The notes beneath the pieces were generated by a model that had not been told where the DNA came from, did no database searches, and saw only the letters and a list, made by a program, of their open reading frames with translations. Position numbers and translations under genes: made by a program. Below are positions 8,621 to 15,828 of a DNA stretch of 36,708 bases, one piece after another. Positions within the stretch are counted from its first letter, which is position 1, and every line of letters begins with the position of its first letter. The DNA comes from Lachnospiraceae bacterium UBA6403 (lineage in GTDB: Bacteria; Bacillota; Clostridia; Lachnospirales; Lachnospiraceae): assembly GCA_002437435.1 (NCBI GenBank), contig DJPV01000062.1, positions 4,834-41,541 on the forward strand, given 5' to 3'.

Positions 8621-9535
8621 CTATGCTAAACCAAGAAGTGTGGCTATTAATGCCATACGGACATATTTGCCATTCAATACCTGACGGAAATAACATGCCC
8701 TTGGGTCATCATCTACTTCAACTGCAATTTCATTTACTCGTGGCAGCGGATGCAGGACGCACATGTCAGGACGGGCAAGAGCCATCTTGCTGTTATCCAG
8801 TATGTATGTATCCTTTAACCGGATATAGTCCGCTTCATTGAAGAAACGTTCTTTCTGTACTCTGGTCATATAGAGGATATCCAGTTCTCCGATCACATCC
8901 TCCATAGAAGAAACTTCCTTATAAGGTATATTATTCTTCTCAATCACTTCTGTGCGGATATAATCAGGAATTTTTAATTCATCCGGTGAAATAAGTACAT
9001 AGCTGATGTTTTTATAACGGGACATTGCTTTGATCAGGGAGTGAACGGTACGTCCAAACATCAGATCACCGCAGAAACCGATCACAAGGTTGTCCAATCT
9101 TCCTTTTTCACGTTTGATCGTCAGGAGATCAGCAAGCGTCTGTGTCGGATGGTTATGACCGCCATCACCGGCATTAATGATCGGCACATCAGATTTCATA
9201 GATGCAAGCATTGGAGCACCTTCTTTGAAATGACGCATTGCTATAATATCTGCATAACAGCTTACAACTTTTACAGTATCACCAACACTTTCACCCTTTG
9301 AAGAAGAGGATGAGCTGGCAGAAGAAAAACCAAGTACATTTCCACCTAATTCCATCATAGCGGCTTCAAAACTTAAACGAGTTCTTGTACTTGGTTCAAA
9401 AAATAAAGTAGCGAGCTTCTTGCCTTTGCATAACTCACTGTATTTTTCTTTATGATCAATAATATCCTGAGCAAGATTCAAAATGTGATCAAGCTCTTCC
9501 ATACTTAAATCCATTGGATCTATAAGATGCTTCAT
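8621..9535 (-). CDS. pyrB: Aspartate carbamoyltransferase catalytic chain
   Basis: PyrB condenses carbamoyl phosphate with aspartate to make carbamoyl aspartate, the committed step of pyrimidine synthesis. Its 304 residues are normal. The carbamoyl-phosphate site STRTR lies in [10 protein letters not shown] (about 48-57). [12 protein letters not shown] (about 129) and HPLPRVNEI near the C-terminus complete the active-site signature. HPLP is the aspartate-type version of the motif. AAGGAGG lies 5 nt before the ATG. It heads a pyrB-pyrI operon with its own promoter and a leader of only about 24 nt, too short for PyrR-type or translation-coupled attenuation. Confidence 0.97.
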   Translation of the reverse strand: MKHLIDPMDLSMEELDHILNLAQDIIDHKEKYSELCKGKKLATLFFEPSTRTRLSFEAAMMELGGNVLGFSSASSSSSSKGESVGDTVKVVSCYADIIAMRHFKEGAPMLASMKSDVPIINAGDGGHNHPTQTLADLLTIKREKGRLDNLVIGFCGDLMFGRTVHSLIKAMSRYKNISYVLISPDELKIPDYIRTEVIEKNNIPYKEVSSMEDVIGELDILYMTRVQKERFFNEADYIRLKDTYILDNSKMALARPDMCVLHPLPRVNEIAVEVDDDPRACYFRQVLNGKYVRMALIATLLGLA

Positions 9536-9565
9536 GACAGCCTCCTTACAAATTTGCTATCCCAG

Positions 9566-9594
9566 ATTATAGCACCTGCCCGAATGCCATGCAA
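9566..9594 (-). promoter_or_regulatory. Promoter of pyrBI
   Basis: On the minus strand, TTGCAT (9594-9589) and a perfect TATAAT (9571-9566) are exactly 17 nt apart. Transcription should begin near 9559, only about 24 nt before the pyrB ATG, so control is likely at initiation or by enzyme allostery. Confidence 0.75.
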
Positions 9595-9608
9595 CCGATT
9601 TTTCCGGT

Positions 9609-9840
9609 AAAACCATGGAATGTAAATAACCGCCTGGGGGCATACTGTTATTCGCAAGACGTTTCCACTCGTATCCTCGTGCAGCGGTACATAAAGTTGC
9701 AAAAGACGCAACTTAAGTACCGGTGCGAGTAACTGAGACCTTAGCGAGGCATTGCCGAGGTTAGTTCGAAGTTACACAGAGTGGATAATGCTTGCGATAT
9801 AACAGTATGCCACATGCGGTTATCAACATTCCATGGTTTT
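9609..9840. repeat. 232-nt palindrome with conserved core (element 2)
   Basis: The left arm begins AAAACCATGGAATG (9609) and its mirror ends CATTCCATGGTTTT (9840). About 60 nt per arm pair almost perfectly, including GCATACTGTTAT/ATAACAGTATGC. Between them lies a core (about 9676-9784) with two sub-hairpins: CGGTAC..AAGTTGC/GCAACTT..GTACCG, and a GTAACT...AGTTAC unit holding GCGAGGC and GCCGAGG. The same core occurs inverted at 18906-19014. The right end abuts the stop codon of the transcarbamylase gene. The A-run and T-run ends suggest terminator activity. There is no coding capacity. Confidence 0.85.
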
Positions 9841-10771
9841 ATGAATTTAAGAGTGTATACATTACGGCCTTTTCAGCATGACGGCGGTTTTCGGCCTCGT
9901 CAAGAATATGGTCGAGGTTCTTGTCTGCGACATCCTGTGAGATCTCGAAGCCGACATGCATTGGCATATCGTGGAATACGATAGCTTTGCTGTCTTTTGT
10001 GAAGTCGCCGTTTAACTGGTAAGGCATCATCTTTGCGAGAGTTTCTTCCTTCTGCTTCTGGTAAGCAGGATTATTGAAGAATTCCATATCTACCCATGTA
10101 TCTGTGTAGAGAACATCCATTTTATTTGCATATTCTTTTGCTTCTTCCATAGACATAGAAGGATCGAGTTCGATATAATGACCGCTCTTTTTTGCCTCTT
10201 CATAGAAATCAGGGCCGCAGGCTGTCTCATTTACAAGAGGGGTCAGTCCGTATAAAGTACCCTTCTTCATTTTGGAGAAGAATTCAACGTGAGAGTTAAA
10301 TACGTTGTTCTTTGCACCGATATACATCAGATTGACATCCAGAGTTCCGAACTTCTCAAGGATCGTGAGGGCATCTGCAAGGATCTGACAAGGATGGTAA
10401 GAATTATCGCAGCCATTGATAAATGGAACAGTAGCATTCTTGCCAAATAATTCAACCGTTTCATTTTTGATCAGACGTGCCATGATGATGTCAACATTAC
10501 GGCAGACATACTTGATTTCGGAAACAGGCTCACCAAGTACGAAGTTAGAGTCCTTCCATAACTGGTTATAGTAGGTACCACCAAGCTCTGTAATGCCGGT
10601 TGTAAATGAAAGAAAAGTTCTGGTTGAAGTTTTTTCAAATAAAGTATAAAGCTTTTTTCCTTTTAATGATTCGCTGTACTTCTCCGGATTCTTCTTCATA
10701 TCCAGAGCAAGGTTCAGGATATCCATCAGCTCATCTGCTGTGAATTCCTTGAAGTTTAACATGTTTTTCAT
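9839..10771 (-). CDS. Divergent ornithine/aspartate-type carbamoyltransferase family protein
   Basis: This is a transcarbamylase of about 310 residues. The start at 10771 has AGAGGTG 6 nt before it and is preferred over an upstream ATG at 10828 that lacks a site. Family marks are the carbamoyl-phosphate loop, here STRTF in FEKTSTRTFLSF, and YHPCQILADALT. The usual STRTR second arginine is Phe, and the normally conserved HCLP (ornithine type) or HPLP (aspartate type) is HDMP in HDMPMHVGFEIS. These changes argue against a standard ArgF, although automatic tools would probably say ornithine carbamoyltransferase. Its acceptor could be another amine, amide or amino acid. It is adjacent to pyrBI but has its own promoter and is separated by element 2. 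Family membership is confident; the substrate is unknown. Confidence 0.8.
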   Translation of the reverse strand: MKNMLNFKEFTADELMDILNLALDMKKNPEKYSESLKGKKLYTLFEKTSTRTFLSFTTGITELGGTYYNQLWKDSNFVLGEPVSEIKYVCRNVDIIMARLIKNETVELFGKNATVPFINGCDNSYHPCQILADALTILEKFGTLDVNLMYIGAKNNVFNSHVEFFSKMKKGTLYGLTPLVNETACGPDFYEEAKKSGHYIELDPSMSMEEAKEYANKMDVLYTDTWVDMEFFNNPAYQKQKEETLAKMMPYQLNGDFTKDSKAIVFHDMPMHVGFEISQDVADKNLDHILDEAENRRHAEKAVMYTLLNS

Positions 10772-10923
10772 ATCTGACACCTCTTCTTTAAAATAGTATG
10801 TATCCGTCACTGCTTCGTATATATGCATAAATTATACAGAAAATTGCAAAAAACCACATAACATAAAATGGAAAAGCAGGGCATATTTATAATATTGTTA
10901 TTGAAATAATAACAGAAAAGCAA

Positions 10924-10952
10924 ATTGTACCACGATATGTATTTTTTTTCAA
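10924..10952 (-). promoter_or_regulatory. Promoter of the divergent transcarbamylase gene
   Basis: Minus-strand TTGAAA (10952-10947) and TACAAT (10929-10924) are 17 nt apart, giving a leader of about 145 nt. The leader holds a small hairpin, TGTTATT/AATAACA near 10897-10915. Near 10810-10830 it also holds an ARG-box-like palindrome, TCTGTAT...ATGCATA, that has one base too many in its centre. Nothing else was recognised in the 10772-11054 gap. Confidence 0.6.
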
Positions 10953-11054
10953 TTTTTTTGTAATTATTTTGCAAAAAACAGGACGATAACATATAGATGC
11001 AGGTGCATTATGCATGAATATAGCAGAATAAGCAATATTTTGGTACAGTCTTCG

Positions 11055-11083
11055 TTGACAGTGGTTTATAAATATTTTATACT
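11055..11083 (+). promoter_or_regulatory. Promoter of the DUF4234-DUF2752 pair
   Basis: Perfect TTGACA (11055-11060) and TATACT (11078-11083) stand 17 nt apart. Transcription should begin near 11090, which rules out an in-frame start at 11086 and supports the ATG at 11137. Confidence 0.8.
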
Positions 11084-11136
11084 TTTTGTTATATGAAAAT
11101 CAGAGATGCGGAAAGCGCGTCGGCAAGGAGGAAAGT

Positions 11137-11685
11137 ATGAAACAAAGAAGTATTGGTATGTGTATCTTATTGACGATTGTTACCTGTGGTATCTATGGGC
11201 TTTACTGGTTCGTATGTATTACAGATGATACAAATGAGATGTCAGGTGAGAATGAGTTAGCAGGTGGCGGAATGGCACTGCTGCTTACGATCATTACCTG
11301 TAATATCTATGGATGGTACTGGGCATATAAGATGGGCGAAAAAGTTGATATCATTAAAAACAGAAATGGAATGCCATCCAGTAACAGTGGTATCCTGTTT
11401 GTAGTCCTTCAGTTCCTTGGACTTGGAATTGTCAATTATGCACTGGCACAGGATACGATCAACAAGTACAGCGGAACAAACGGATATGGCCAGCCATATA
11501 ACGGTGGATATCAGAATCAGCAGTATGGAGGATATAACCAGAACCAGCAGCCATATAATAATGGAGGTTACAACCAGAATCAGCAGTATGGGAACCAGCA
11601 GCCATACAATGGTGGCTACAATCAGGGTGGCAACAATCCATACAGCAATGAAAATGATAACAACAATAACCCATATAATGGATAG
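11137..11685 (+). CDS. DUF4234-type membrane protein with Asn/Gln/Tyr/Gly-rich tail
   Basis: The protein has 182 residues. AAGGAGG lies 4-5 nt before the ATG. The first 115 residues hold three hydrophobic helices in the pattern of the DUF4234 family, including a repeated ITCxIYGxYW-like motif (TIVTCGIYGLYWF and TIITCNIYGWYWA). The last 60 residues are a low-complexity tail of repeated GGYNQNQQ and QQPYNGG units, resembling prion-like or adhesive tails. The family's function is unknown. The tail could drive self-association or protein contacts at the membrane; this is inference. A DUF2752 gene follows after 12 bp, a pairing that suggests a joint membrane role. Confidence 0.8.
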   Translation: MKQRSIGMCILLTIVTCGIYGLYWFVCITDDTNEMSGENELAGGGMALLLTIITCNIYGWYWAYKMGEKVDIIKNRNGMPSSNSGILFVVLQFLGLGIVNYALAQDTINKYSGTNGYGQPYNGGYQNQQYGGYNQNQQPYNNGGYNQNQQYGNQQPYNGGYNQGGNNPYSNENDNNNNPYNG

Positions 11686-11697
11686 TAGTAAAAGTAT

Positions 11698-12075
11698 ATG
11701 AAAGAAAAGAAAGACCGTATCCGAAAGATTATATATCGGGATGGCATTATCCTTTTAGCGGGAATCTTATATGCGGTATTTGTCAGGCTGACAGGTCTGG
11801 CAGTACCCTGCATATTCAGGACGCTGACCGGGTGGCTGTGTCCTGGTTGTGGGATAACCAGAGCCTGTCTCTCGCTGATAAAAGGAAATGTACAGGCATC
11901 CTTTTCCTATAATCCATTTCTGTACATCGCAGGACCATGTATCATATATCTGATAGTCAGGGAAGATTTGAACTATATAAAAAAAGATACATACCGGCTG
12001 GGTACAGCGGACACGGTTCTAATCTATATACTGATCGTGGCAGCGTTGATATTCAGCGTTGTAAGGAATCTATAA
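11698..12075 (+). CDS. DUF2752-family small membrane protein
   Basis: The protein has 125 residues and three predicted membrane segments. The diagnostic DUF2752 motif CPGCGITRACLSLIKG (about residues 47-62) is present; its paired cysteines could bind metal or be redox active. The function is unknown. It starts 12 bp after the DUF4234 gene, with only a weak ribosome binding site, so translational coupling is likely. A bidirectional terminator begins at its stop codon. Confidence 0.8.
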   Translation: MKEKKDRIRKIIYRDGIILLAGILYAVFVRLTGLAVPCIFRTLTGWLCPGCGITRACLSLIKGNVQASFSYNPFLYIAGPCIIYLIVREDLNYIKKDTYRLGTADTVLIYILIVAALIFSVVRNL

Positions 12076-12116
12076 AAGCCAGATAGCATCCGGCGGCAGA
12101 TGCTACTTGGCTTTTT
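12074..12116. terminator. Bidirectional terminator between convergent genes
   Basis: AAAAGCCA pairs with TGGCTTTT, and an inner AGCATC pairs with GATGCT. The hairpin overlaps the stop codons of the DUF2752 gene (plus) and the EamA gene (minus), and A-runs and T-runs on the two sides would end both transcripts. Confidence 0.85.
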
Positions 12117-12927
12117 CTTTGTTTGCAAGGATGATGCCCACGCAGACAAGAACAAGTGCGATAAGACAGCGGATGTTTAAGACAGATGTTTCATGCAGCA
12201 GCAAGGCGGATAATAAAACGCCAAAGACCGGATTCGAAAAGCCATAGACGGCGATCCGGGATACCGGATTGTGTGCTAACAGCAGACTCCATAAGGTATA
12301 GGCACATGCGGAGATGAACGCCATATAGAGCAGAAGCAGAATGGCAGGAGAGGAGTCTCCCGAGATGTGTCCGCCTCCGGCAAGTCCGCAGAGGATCATC
12401 ACGAAGCCTCCGACAAAGAACTGCCAGCCGCTGAGCAGAACCGGATTCTCTTTATCAGAAAAATATTTGATGATAACAACTCCGATAAATCCGATCAGAC
12501 ATCCGAGCATCTTTTTCGATGTAACCTTTTCCATTTTAAATAACAGACCCGATACAAGGATTGCCAGAAAGACATTTGCCGCTTCGATGATCGCAGCCTT
12601 GCTTCCGGTCGTATTTGCCAGACCGATGTAGAAAAAAATGTATTGCATGATGGTCTGGAACAGCGACAGGATAAAAATCTGTTTGATGGTTGTTCCATTA
12701 TGTGGGACCAAAGGCCTTTTATATATGAAACTGCAGATAATGATGACCATAAGTTCGGCAAGCAGAAAACGGATGCCGGCGAACAGGATCTGGGATGCGG
12801 TATCATTTTCGCCGATCGCAAACATCCGGTAGCCGATCTTGATGCAGGGAAATGAGCTTCCCCATAAGGCACAGCAGATAAGTGCGAGAGTAATAACAAC
12901 AGGTGTTTTCGTTAAAAAATTCTTCAT
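12103..12927 (-). CDS. EamA/DMT-family transporter
   Basis: A 274-residue integral membrane protein with about ten hydrophobic helices in two halves, each of EamA type (for example LICCALWGSSFPCIKIG near the N-terminus). Members of the drug/metabolite transporter superfamily export amino acids, sugars, nucleobases or drugs; the substrate cannot be read from the sequence. GAGGT lies 9 nt before the ATG. It is transcribed alone from a promoter at 13034-13063 with a leader of about 100 nt that contains a GC-rich segment with competing pairings. Confidence 0.9.
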   Translation of the reverse strand: MKNFLTKTPVVITLALICCALWGSSFPCIKIGYRMFAIGENDTASQILFAGIRFLLAELMVIIICSFIYKRPLVPHNGTTIKQIFILSLFQTIMQYIFFYIGLANTTGSKAAIIEAANVFLAILVSGLLFKMEKVTSKKMLGCLIGFIGVVIIKYFSDKENPVLLSGWQFFVGGFVMILCGLAGGGHISGDSSPAILLLLYMAFISACAYTLWSLLLAHNPVSRIAVYGFSNPVFGVLLSALLLHETSVLNIRCLIALVLVCVGIILANKEKAK

Positions 12928-12984
12928 GACAATATGACCTCAAAATTAAAATGTAATAAAGTGTTTATTTTAAATCATAATTGA

Positions 12985-13019
12985 TGGCAGCGGGTATGCC
13001 CTTTAGTTTTACCGGGTTG
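12985..13019 (-). promoter_or_regulatory. GC-rich leader segment with competing CCC/GGG pairings
   Basis: In the AT-rich leader of the EamA gene the minus strand reads AACCCGGTAAAACTAAAGGG, then CATACCCGCTGCC. The central GGG can pair with the CCC on either side, a possible compact switch or pseudoknot placed directly after the transcription start. It matches no riboswitch class I can name. Confidence 0.3.
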
Positions 13020-13033
13020 TATCATTCTGACAT

Positions 13034-13063
13034 ACTATACCATAAATTTTCGGAAAATGACAA
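13034..13063 (-). promoter_or_regulatory. Promoter of the EamA transporter gene
   Basis: Minus-strand TTGTCA (13063-13058) and TATAGT (13039-13034) are 18 nt apart. Transcription should start near 13027, giving a leader of about 100 nt. Confidence 0.65.
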
Positions 13064-13117
13064 AATTCTATTTATAGATGCAGGTTGCAAAAACTGTATA
13101 AAAACAAATGGAATATG

Positions 13118-13147
13118 TTGACAATTTGCACAAAAAAGGCATATAAT
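13118..13147 (+). promoter_or_regulatory. Promoter of metG
   Basis: Perfect TTGACA (13118-13123) and perfect TATAAT (13142-13147) are 18 nt apart. The leader to the ATG is about 80 nt and shows no T-box motif. Confidence 0.85.
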
Positions 13148-13234
13148 TTTTGGTATCTGGGCACATAAGATTGCCGGAAAAATAGCGCAGACATTTCATT
13201 CGTGTTTGCAGTTTTATCAAGGAGGGTTTTTGAA

Positions 13235-15271
13235 ATGGCAAAAAAACCGTATTATATTACAACCGCCATTGCATATGCGTCAGGTAAACCTCATATAGGC
13301 AACACCTACGAGATCGTGTTGGCTGACAGCATTGCAAGGTACAAGAGATTCGCAGGATATGATGTAAGATTCCAGACCGGAACCGATGAGCATGGTCAGA
13401 AGATCGAGAACAAGGCGTTTGAGAACATGCAGACTCCAAAGGAATTCGTTGACGAGGTTTCAGGCGAGATCAAGAATATCTGGGATCTGATGAACACATC
13501 TTATGACAAATTTATCAGAACAACAGATGCAGACCATGAGAGACAGGTTCAGAAGATTTTCAGGAAACTGTATGATCAGGGTGATATATATAAAGGAGAA
13601 TATGTAGGAAAATACTGTACTCCATGTGAGTCCTTTTTTACAGATTCACAGCTCGTAGACGGCAAATGTCCGGATTGCGGAAGACCTGTACAGGAAGCAA
13701 AAGAAGAAGCATATTTCTTCAAACTCAGCAAATATCAGGACAGACTGATGAAACATATCGAGCAGAATCCTGATTTTATTCAGCCGGAATCCAGAAAAAA
13801 TGAGATGATCAACAATTTCATCAAGCCTGGACTTCAGGATCTGTGTGTATCCAGAACATCCTTCAAGTGGGGTATCCCGGTTGATTTTGATGACAAGCAT
13901 GTAATCTATGTATGGATCGATGCATTATCAAACTATATTACAGGCCTTGGATACGATGTAGACGGCAATAGCGACGAATTATATAAGAAATATTGGCCTG
14001 CAGATTTACATCTGATCGGAAAGGATATCTTAAGATTCCATACGATCTACTGGCCGATCATGCTGATGGCTCTTGGAGTACCGCTTCCAAAGCAGATCTT
14101 TGGACATCCATGGCTGATCCAAAATGACGGTAAGATGAGCAAGTCTAAGGGAAATGTAATGTATGCAGATGATATGGTTCGTCTGTTTGGTGTGGATGCA
14201 GTCCGTTTCTTCGTTCTGCATGAGATGCCATATGAGAATGACGGAATCATTTCATGGGAGCTTGTTGTAGAAAGAATCAATTCTGAACTTGCAAATACAC
14301 TTGGAAATCTGGTAAATCGTACGATCTCCATGTCAAATAAATACTTTGGCGGCGTAGTTACGAATACCGGAGTAACAGAAGAAGTAGATGAAGATCTGAA
14401 GAATGTCGTATTAAACTGCCGTATCAAGGTTGCAGAATGTATGGACAAATTAAAAGTTGCAGATTCGATATCAGAGATCTTCACATTATTCAAGAGATGC
14501 AACAAATATATCGACGAGACCATGCCTTGGGCGCTTGCAAAAGATGAAACAAAGCAGGATCGTCTGAATACTGTATTATATAACCTGGTCGAGAGTATAG
14601 TGATCGGCGCTTCTCTGCTGGAATCATATATGCCGGATACCTCTGTTAAGATTCTGAATCAGTTAAATGCTGCAAAGAGAAAAGTAACAGAACTTGGAAG
14701 ATTCGGACTTTATCCATTAGGAAACAAGGTAACAGAGGCTCCTGAGATTCTGTTCGCAAGACTGGATGTAAAGGAAGTTATGGCAGAGGTTGCCAAGTTC
14801 GCACCTCCTGTAGAAGAAAACATCTATGAAAAGGCTAAGAAGCAAAAGGAAGAAAAAGAGAATTCAGAAGAAAAGAAACGCATGAAACAGGTAGAAGCAA
14901 AGGTTGCTGCTTTGAATGCGGATCCTTCTGTATTAAATAAACAGCAGATCACCATTGAAGAATTCGAGAAAATGCAGTTGATGATCGGTGAGATCATTGC
15001 CTGTGAGGAAGTTCAGAATTCCAGAAAACTGTTATGTTCACAGGTGAAATTCGGTGAGAACAATGTAAAACAGATTGTTTCAGGAATCAAAGGCTTCTAT
15101 ACACCGGAAGAAATGGTTGGAAAGCGCGTTGTTGCGATCGTGAACCTGAAGCCTTGTAAGCTTGCCGGAGTTGTATCAGAAGGTATGCTTTTGTGTGCGG
15201 AAGATGCAGAAGGCAACCTGTCCCTGCTTACAACTGAGAAGGGCTTACCGGGTGGTTCGTTTATCAGCTAA
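13235..15271 (+). CDS. metG: Methionyl-tRNA synthetase
   Basis: MetG charges methionine onto initiator and elongator tRNA-Met. The start at 13235 has AAGGAGG about 8 nt before it and gives 678 residues; a start at 13202 has no site. Class I signatures are HIGN (residues 20-23, the HIGH variant) and KMSKS (300-304). Four cysteines, CTPC (128-131) and CPDC (145-148), form the zinc knuckle. The anticodon-binding helical domain follows, then a charged linker (about 530-570) and a C-terminal Trbp111-type tRNA-binding domain (about 574-678) that supports dimerisation. It is transcribed from its own strong promoter. Confidence 0.98.
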   Translation: MAKKPYYITTAIAYASGKPHIGNTYEIVLADSIARYKRFAGYDVRFQTGTDEHGQKIENKAFENMQTPKEFVDEVSGEIKNIWDLMNTSYDKFIRTTDADHERQVQKIFRKLYDQGDIYKGEYVGKYCTPCESFFTDSQLVDGKCPDCGRPVQEAKEEAYFFKLSKYQDRLMKHIEQNPDFIQPESRKNEMINNFIKPGLQDLCVSRTSFKWGIPVDFDDKHVIYVWIDALSNYITGLGYDVDGNSDELYKKYWPADLHLIGKDILRFHTIYWPIMLMALGVPLPKQIFGHPWLIQNDGKMSKSKGNVMYADDMVRLFGVDAVRFFVLHEMPYENDGIISWELVVERINSELANTLGNLVNRTISMSNKYFGGVVTNTGVTEEVDEDLKNVVLNCRIKVAECMDKLKVADSISEIFTLFKRCNKYIDETMPWALAKDETKQDRLNTVLYNLVESIVIGASLLESYMPDTSVKILNQLNAAKRKVTELGRFGLYPLGNKVTEAPEILFARLDVKEVMAEVAKFAPPVEENIYEKAKKQKEEKENSEEKKRMKQVEAKVAALNADPSVLNKQQITIEEFEKMQLMIGEIIACEEVQNSRKLLCSQVKFGENNVKQIVSGIKGFYTPEEMVGKRVVAIVNLKPCKLAGVVSEGMLLCAEDAEGNLSLLTTEKGLPGGSFIS

Positions 15272-15305
15272 TTTATAAAAAGACAGTCATGTTGGATCAC
15301 AGATG

Positions 15306-15411
15306 ATACAGCAGAAGGCAGATAGATTTTCAGCTCTGCCGGGAGTAAAGTGGATGGAGCAGAAAAGTGCCGCTTTGCGTGGTGTCAGATGTGGTCTGGC
15401 ATGTGCTGTAT
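15306..15411 (+). other. Possible structured segment between metG and the glmS promoter
   Basis: ATACAGCA (15306-15313) can pair with TGCTGTAT (15404-15411). Inside lie GGCAGA/TCTGCC and TGCC/GGCA, giving a multi-branched fold. There is no T-run after it, so it is not a normal terminator, and no known RNA family was recognised. Nothing else was seen between metG and the promoter at 15446. Confidence 0.25.
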
Positions 15412-15445
15412 AAAAATAAATCATAAGCTTACAGATATGAAATCG

Positions 15446-15474
15446 TTGATTTATTGGTAGGTCTATGATAGAAT
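15446..15474 (+). promoter_or_regulatory. Promoter of the glmS ribozyme-glmS transcript
   Basis: TTGATT (15446-15451) and TAGAAT (15469-15474) are 17 nt apart. Transcription would begin near 15481, about 50 nt before the ribozyme cleavage site. Confidence 0.65.
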
Positions 15475-15524
15475 TTTAATGTCTGCTTATATAAGGAGAC
15501 AGCAGATTTGGAAAGATTTAGAAA

Positions 15525-15727
15525 TCTTAGCGCCATGTCCCTTTTTATCAGGGTATTGAAGGGCTGGCAGACACGGTGTAAACGTGGCTGTCCGGTATAG
15601 TCCGGTTAGAAAGGGTAACGAGGATAGAGGTTATCGAAAATTCGGCGGATGCCTCTACGCAGAGTCCGGATGCGCACATGCATGTCAAATATGGGAGAGA
15701 TCCCAAAACAAAACAGCATGACCGGAT
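15525..15727 (+). ncRNA. glmS ribozyme/riboswitch
   Basis: This leader RNA is activated by glucosamine-6-phosphate and cuts itself, leading to mRNA decay. The cleavage site A|GCGCC falls between 15529 and 15530. The conserved core is visible: AACGAGGATAGAGGTTATCG (from about 15619), then the AAAATTCGGCGGATGCCTC block with the catalytic guanosine region. P4-like pairing of TCCGGATG with CATGACCGGA closes the 3' part near 15727. The GGGAGA..TCCC hairpin lies within P4. It stands about 100 nt upstream of glmS, exactly as in other Firmicutes. Confidence 0.93.
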
Positions 15728-15828
15728 AATTGAATGATGCATTAAGATAAAACTGCCACGTCCAAAAACGTGATACAGATACTTAAAGAACAAACTGCAT
15801 CATATGCCGAAAGGAGTTAATTGAATAT

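Noticed and set aside
9536-9608. PyrR-type or translation-coupled attenuator before pyrB
   Set aside because: The promoter fit places transcription start about 24 nt before the pyrB ATG, leaving no room for an attenuator leader.
11417-11701. Open frames overlapping the DUF4234 tail on both strands
   Set aside because: They arise from the repetitive Asn/Gln/Tyr codons of the real gene and have no ribosome binding sites.
12985-13019. Cyclic-di-GMP or preQ1 riboswitch before the EamA gene
   Set aside because: Some short blocks look similar (AAAACTAAAGGG), but the defining GCAAACC and ACGCAAAG core of the c-di-GMP class and the preQ1 pseudoknot layout are not present.
13148-13234. T-box leader before metG
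   Set aside because: The leader is only about 80 nt and shows no T-box sequence or specifier and antiterminator stems.
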